Below are positions 12,905 to 14,396 of a stretch of 14,396 nt of DNA, piece by piece. This DNA is from Actinomycetota bacterium (GTDB taxonomy: Bacteria > Actinomycetota > Thermoleophilia > Gaiellales > Gaiellaceae). The translations under genes and the position numbers were made by a program. A model generated the notes under the pieces. It had not been told where the DNA came from, made no database searches, and saw only the letters and a list, made by a program, of their open reading frames with translations. Each line of letters opens with the position of its first letter. Position 1 is the stretch's first letter. Location: positions 1 to 14,396 of the forward strand of contig JACCZA010000191.1 of the NCBI GenBank assembly GCA_013696185.1, in the 5' to 3' direction.

Positions 12905-13115
12905 CCGACGCGAACAACGATATACACGCATCGGGCGATAAAGCAAACGTTTTTCGTCGAGGCATCTTCATCTGACGTTGACGCAACATTGATGTTCCAC
13001 AAATGTCTCAGACTTGAGTCATAATCGCTCCGTCTGTGTTGCTCGATTATTGTTTATCGTGTCTTTTGATCGAGGAGGATTGACTCGGCATATTTCGAAC
13101 GCGTATGTGTAAGCG
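12905..13115. other. AT-rich upstream region of the diguanylate cyclase gene
   Basis: About 200 bases are clearly AT-richer than the rest of the window (for example ACGATATACACG, AAAGCAAACGTTTTTCG, ATTATTGTTTATCG). No reading frame with neighbour-like codon use is visible. It probably serves as the promoter and control region of the GGDEF gene and may be of foreign origin. A GAGGAGG at 13072-13078 has no useful frame behind it. Confidence 0.5.
13080..13109 (+). promoter_or_regulatory. Candidate promoter of the GAF-GGDEF gene
   Basis: TTGACT (13080-13085) and TATGTG (13104-13109) are 18 bases apart. The -35 fits well and the -10 moderately. If used, transcription starts near 13116. This rules out the ATG at 13105 and supports the ATG at 13159. 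Confidence 0.4.
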
Positions 13116-13158
13116 TTACGATGCTGGCGGAGCGCATAGGGAGAGGATCCGGGGGGGC

Positions 13159-14241
13159 ATGGAGTCTCAGGCTGAGGAGCTGACTGTCGACGCGGAGCCG
13201 GGGGCAGGCGCGCCCACGTCCATACCGGAGGCTCACCGGCGCGCGCTCCAGCTCGAGATCGATCTCCGCAACCTCGCTCGCGTGCTCGCCTCCTCGCTCG
13301 ACGAGCGCCGGACGGCCGTGCTTGCTGCAGCGGAGCTCGCGCGGCTCTTCGAGCCGGCGGTGGCCGCGATCTACCTGCTCGATTCGGCCGGCAACCCGTT
13401 GCTCGCTGGCGTGGGCGGTGCCACAGATACGACATCGCTGAGCGTGCCACCTGCGCTCGCGAGGCGAGCCCTCGTGACGAAGACGGTCGCGTCGGCGGGC
13501 GCCGACGACCTGTTGGCGTTCGGGGCACTGGGCGGTTCGTGGGCCGATGCGACCGCCGCGCCGATCGTCGATCAGGGCACGACGGTCGGAGTTCTCCTGA
13601 TCGCGACGCCCGAGCACATCCGGACGCGCCTTCGCGTCGCCGTCGATCCGGCACTCGTCTCGACGCTCGCGGAGCTGGCGGCCGCACCGCTCCGGAACGC
13701 GCGACGTTACGCGGAGGCGCTCGACGAGGCGCGCCGGGATGCGGCCACGGGGCTTCCGAACACCCGCGCCTTCATCGAGCACCTCGTCGCGTTGCTCGGC
13801 GAGTGCGAGCGGGCCGGCAGCGAGCTGGCGCTCGTCCTGTTCGACCTCGACGACTTCAAGCAGATCAACGACCGGGGGGGACACCCGGCGGGCGACACGG
13901 TCCTGCGAGACACCTCCCGCGTCGCCCTGCGGGCGCTGCGCGTGGGCGAGGAGATCTTCCGGGTCGGGGGCGACGAGTTCGCGGTCGTCGTGCGGGGCGA
14001 CCGGATTGCGGGCCGTCACGTGGCCGAGCGCATCCGTCGGGCGCTTGCACGCGCGCGGCGGGGCGGGGCGCTTCCCGGCATCTCCGCCGGCGTCTCGAGC
14101 TTTCCCCGCGACGCCGGCTCGCAGGAGGAGCTCGTGCGAACGAGCGACGAGGCGCTGTACGCAGCGAAGGCGGCCGGCAAGGGGCGGACGTCTCTCTACG
14201 AAGCGCTCGATCCGCGGCTGCGGAGCGGCAGCCCTGCATAG
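13159..14241 (+). CDS. GAF-GGDEF diguanylate cyclase
   Basis: The product makes the second messenger cyclic di-GMP from two GTP. From the chosen ATG it is 360 residues without a membrane segment. A GAF-like sensor fold (roughly 30-185; for example LEIDLRNLARVLASSLD, VAAIYLLDSAGNPLLAG, TAAPIVDQGTTVGVLLIA) is joined by a helix to a GGDEF domain. That domain shows ATGLPNTRAFIEHL at its start, LFDLDDFKQIND with the Mg-binding Asp near 228, and the active site FRVGGDEFAVVV (GGDEF at 270-274), all intact. The inhibitory I-site reads RVGE in place of RxxD, so product inhibition may be altered. An in-frame ATG at 13105 would overlap the likely promoter. The gene stops at 14241, exactly where a palindromic element begins. 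The sensed ligand is unknown. Confidence 0.92.
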   Translation: MESQAEELTVDAEPGAGAPTSIPEAHRRALQLEIDLRNLARVLASSLDERRTAVLAAAELARLFEPAVAAIYLLDSAGNPLLAGVGGATDTTSLSVPPALARRALVTKTVASAGADDLLAFGALGGSWADATAAPIVDQGTTVGVLLIATPEHIRTRLRVAVDPALVSTLAELAAAPLRNARRYAEALDEARRDAATGLPNTRAFIEHLVALLGECERAGSELALVLFDLDDFKQINDRGGHPAGDTVLRDTSRVALRALRVGEEIFRVGGDEFAVVVRGDRIAGRHVAERIRRALARARRGGALPGISAGVSSFPRDAGSQEELVRTSDEALYAAKAAGKGRTSLYEALDPRLRSGSPA

Positions 14242-14396
14242 GGGCCTGTCCGCAAAATGGCTCGGGGCGCCTGGAAGGTGTGAGGCACCACGATGCTGCG
14301 TCCTCGGTCGCGCCGATATGTCCTCATATCGACGCTCCCTGCGTCCTTGCCTCGCGGCACCTCCCGCGCTCCAGCCACCGCGACCACTTTACGGAC
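14241..14396. mobile_element. MITE-like palindromic element, right end outside the window
   Basis: The left end GTCCGCAAAATGG (14248-14260) is mirrored by CCACTTTACGGAC (14384-14396), with 11 of 13 bases matching as an inverted repeat. Exactly midway lies a hairpin, CGATATG-TCCT-CATATCG (14314-14331). The inner arms (about 41 bases on each side of the centre) align without gaps at roughly 60 percent. This is a long imperfect palindrome with transposon-like ends and no coding capacity. The left end, GGGGCCTGTCCG, resembles IR tips of some transposases from memory. If symmetric, about seven more bases lie past the window. It begins at the stop codon of the GGDEF gene. Confidence 0.6.

Noticed and set aside
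12101..12946. A 281-codon reverse-strand frame spanning the regulator/peptide intergenic region
   Set aside because: It is Arg/Gly/Pro/Ser-rich without any motif and runs through hairpins and the peptide promoter. It is best explained by lack of stops in GC-rich DNA.
12900..12960. A resemblance to a GEMM (cyclic di-GMP) riboswitch before the GGDEF gene (ACGCATCGGGCG, AAAGCAAACG)
   Set aside because: The order and spacing of the conserved blocks do not fit and no P1 closing stem was found. A covariance search would settle it.
1..14396. tRNA, rRNA or CRISPR arrays
   Set aside because: No cloverleaf with an intact T-loop, no rRNA segment and no regularly spaced repeats were seen.

Overview
The window reads as chromosomal DNA of a very GC-rich actinobacterium. 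Several traits point to the deep-branching class Thermoleophilia (Gaiella/Solirubrobacter type): an ECF sigma factor with a YWI.G.H-type anti-sigma partner, an XRE-TPR regulator with an LAF.GCS.GYVSRIEAGDRVPS helix-turn-helix, many GTG starts, and genes that lack Shine-Dalgarno sites. The taxonomic placement is inference from protein flavour; no 16S rRNA or other marker is present.

Layout. (1) Positions 1-683 (-) hold the RluB/RsuA pseudouridine synthase, cut by the window edge. (2) Positions 731-2151 (+) hold a CAX-type cation/proton antiporter followed by a GYD-domain protein. This pair sits between rluB and scpB, which are usually close neighbours. (3) Positions 2171-4938 (-) hold a run read from right to left: a 44-residue one-helix membrane protein, a small helical protein, lgt, scpA and scpB. 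(4) Positions 4991-6860 (-) hold an ECF sigma factor, its overlapping membrane anti-sigma partner, and an exported FixH/YtkA-like protein. Two matching ECF-type promoters (GGAACC-N14-GGTGTAG) lie before the sigma gene and before the FixH-like gene. (5) Positions 6933-7346 (+) hold a lone cyclic-nucleotide-binding domain, convergent with dnaE. (6) Positions 7351-10752 (-) hold replicative DNA polymerase III alpha with a complete PHP nuclease metal site. (7) Positions 10800-12534 hold an XRE-TPR regulator (-) and a divergent 27-codon gene (+) for a signal-peptide-like peptide ending GGGSPWGH. They are separated by about 370 bases rich in palindromes and repeats. (8) Positions 12535-13158 are non-coding, with a strong hairpin and an AT-rich stretch. 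(9) Positions 13159-14241 (+) hold a GAF-GGDEF diguanylate cyclase, followed by a palindromic MITE-like element that runs off the window.

The most interesting candidate system is the regulator/peptide pair. A cytoplasmic HTH-TPR receptor with a tiny divergent exported peptide is the architecture of RRNPP peptide quorum sensing in Firmicutes, here in an actinobacterial setting. The peptide gene has its own SD and a sigma70-like promoter. The 11-base palindrome in that promoter's spacer recurs, inverted, in front of the regulator. The second system with direct sequence support is the ECF module, with autoregulation and one visible target.
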